From a virus: a stretch of 20,021 nt of DNA. The stretch spans positions 1 to 20,021 of the IMG/VR virus record IMGVR_UViG_3300023179_000637. One strand, written 5' to 3'. The notes beneath the pieces were generated by a model, which saw only the letters and a list, made by a program, of their open reading frames with translations, did not search any database and had not been told where the DNA came from. The translations under genes were made by a program, and so were the position numbers. Numbering within the stretch: position 1 is the first letter of the stretch; each line of letters begins with the position of its first letter. This document shows, piece by piece, positions 20,007-20,021 of the stretch.

Positions 20007-20021
20007 ATTAAACTTGTGGTA

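Noticed and set aside
1-20021. tRNA genes, rRNA, insertion sequences, integrase or attachment site
   Set aside because: No cloverleaf-like sequence, transposase or integrase motif was found by reading both strands; weak evidence because no covariance search could be run.

Overview
The window is a 20 kb piece of a tailed double-stranded DNA bacteriophage genome (Caudoviricetes), free or as a prophage; no integrase or host gene is visible. It has densely packed overlapping genes, small unknown ORFs, and a terminase-portal-scaffold-capsid block. Good Shine-Dalgarno (SD) sites and sigma70-type promoters suggest a Gram-negative, proteobacterial host. The mix of a P22-like large portal, Mu gpT-like capsid protein, GroES-like co-chaperonin and a NinX/DUF2591 protein resembles aquatic environmental phages, but the host cannot be named from sequence alone.

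Layout. (1) Positions 3-8449 are a leftward (minus strand) operon of 18 genes. Its right part holds small accessory genes, including a zinc-ribbon protein and DUF2591. Its middle is a cassette of a DUF3150-like protein, a MoxR/CobS-type AAA+ ATPase, a putative metallopeptidase fused to a VWA domain, and two unknown proteins of about 300 aa. Its left part has an unknown protein, a VRR-NUC nuclease starting at TTG, a winged-helix protein and two small ORFs. A 29-codon membrane-protein ORF sits translationally coupled in front of the DUF3150 gene. An extended -10 promoter at 8551-8578 probably drives the operon.

(2) Positions 8450-9138 are non-coding. They hold 12 copies of GTTCCA/TGGAAC, mostly in pairs with a period of 8-9 bp, around an A/T-only tract. 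This looks like an iteron-type origin or a control region.

(3) Positions 8950-11400 are a leftward cassette array. Two paralogous unknown proteins (213 and 219 aa) each have their own promoter (nnGACA-N17-TATAAG), upstream inverted repeat, shared 34-bp repeat and strong intrinsic terminator. A duplicated terminator with a compensatory base-pair change suggests a lost cassette. Two small genes share a third promoter of the same type.

(4) From about 11480 transcription turns rightward into the late genes: small and large terminase, portal, a small helical protein, GroES-like co-chaperonin, scaffold-like protein, a conserved virion-associated protein, a decoration-like protein with an inserted domain, and the major capsid protein. 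A strong terminator follows the capsid gene.

Together, the terminase and portal package DNA into a procapsid built by scaffold and capsid, perhaps with help from host GroEL through the phage GroES-like protein. The leftward operon probably supplies early, DNA-processing and host-takeover functions. A dispersed motif (consensus CGTGAATyGCTAATTAG, eight copies in one orientation) links the control region and several gene junctions. All family names come from reading motifs and gene order; no database search was run.
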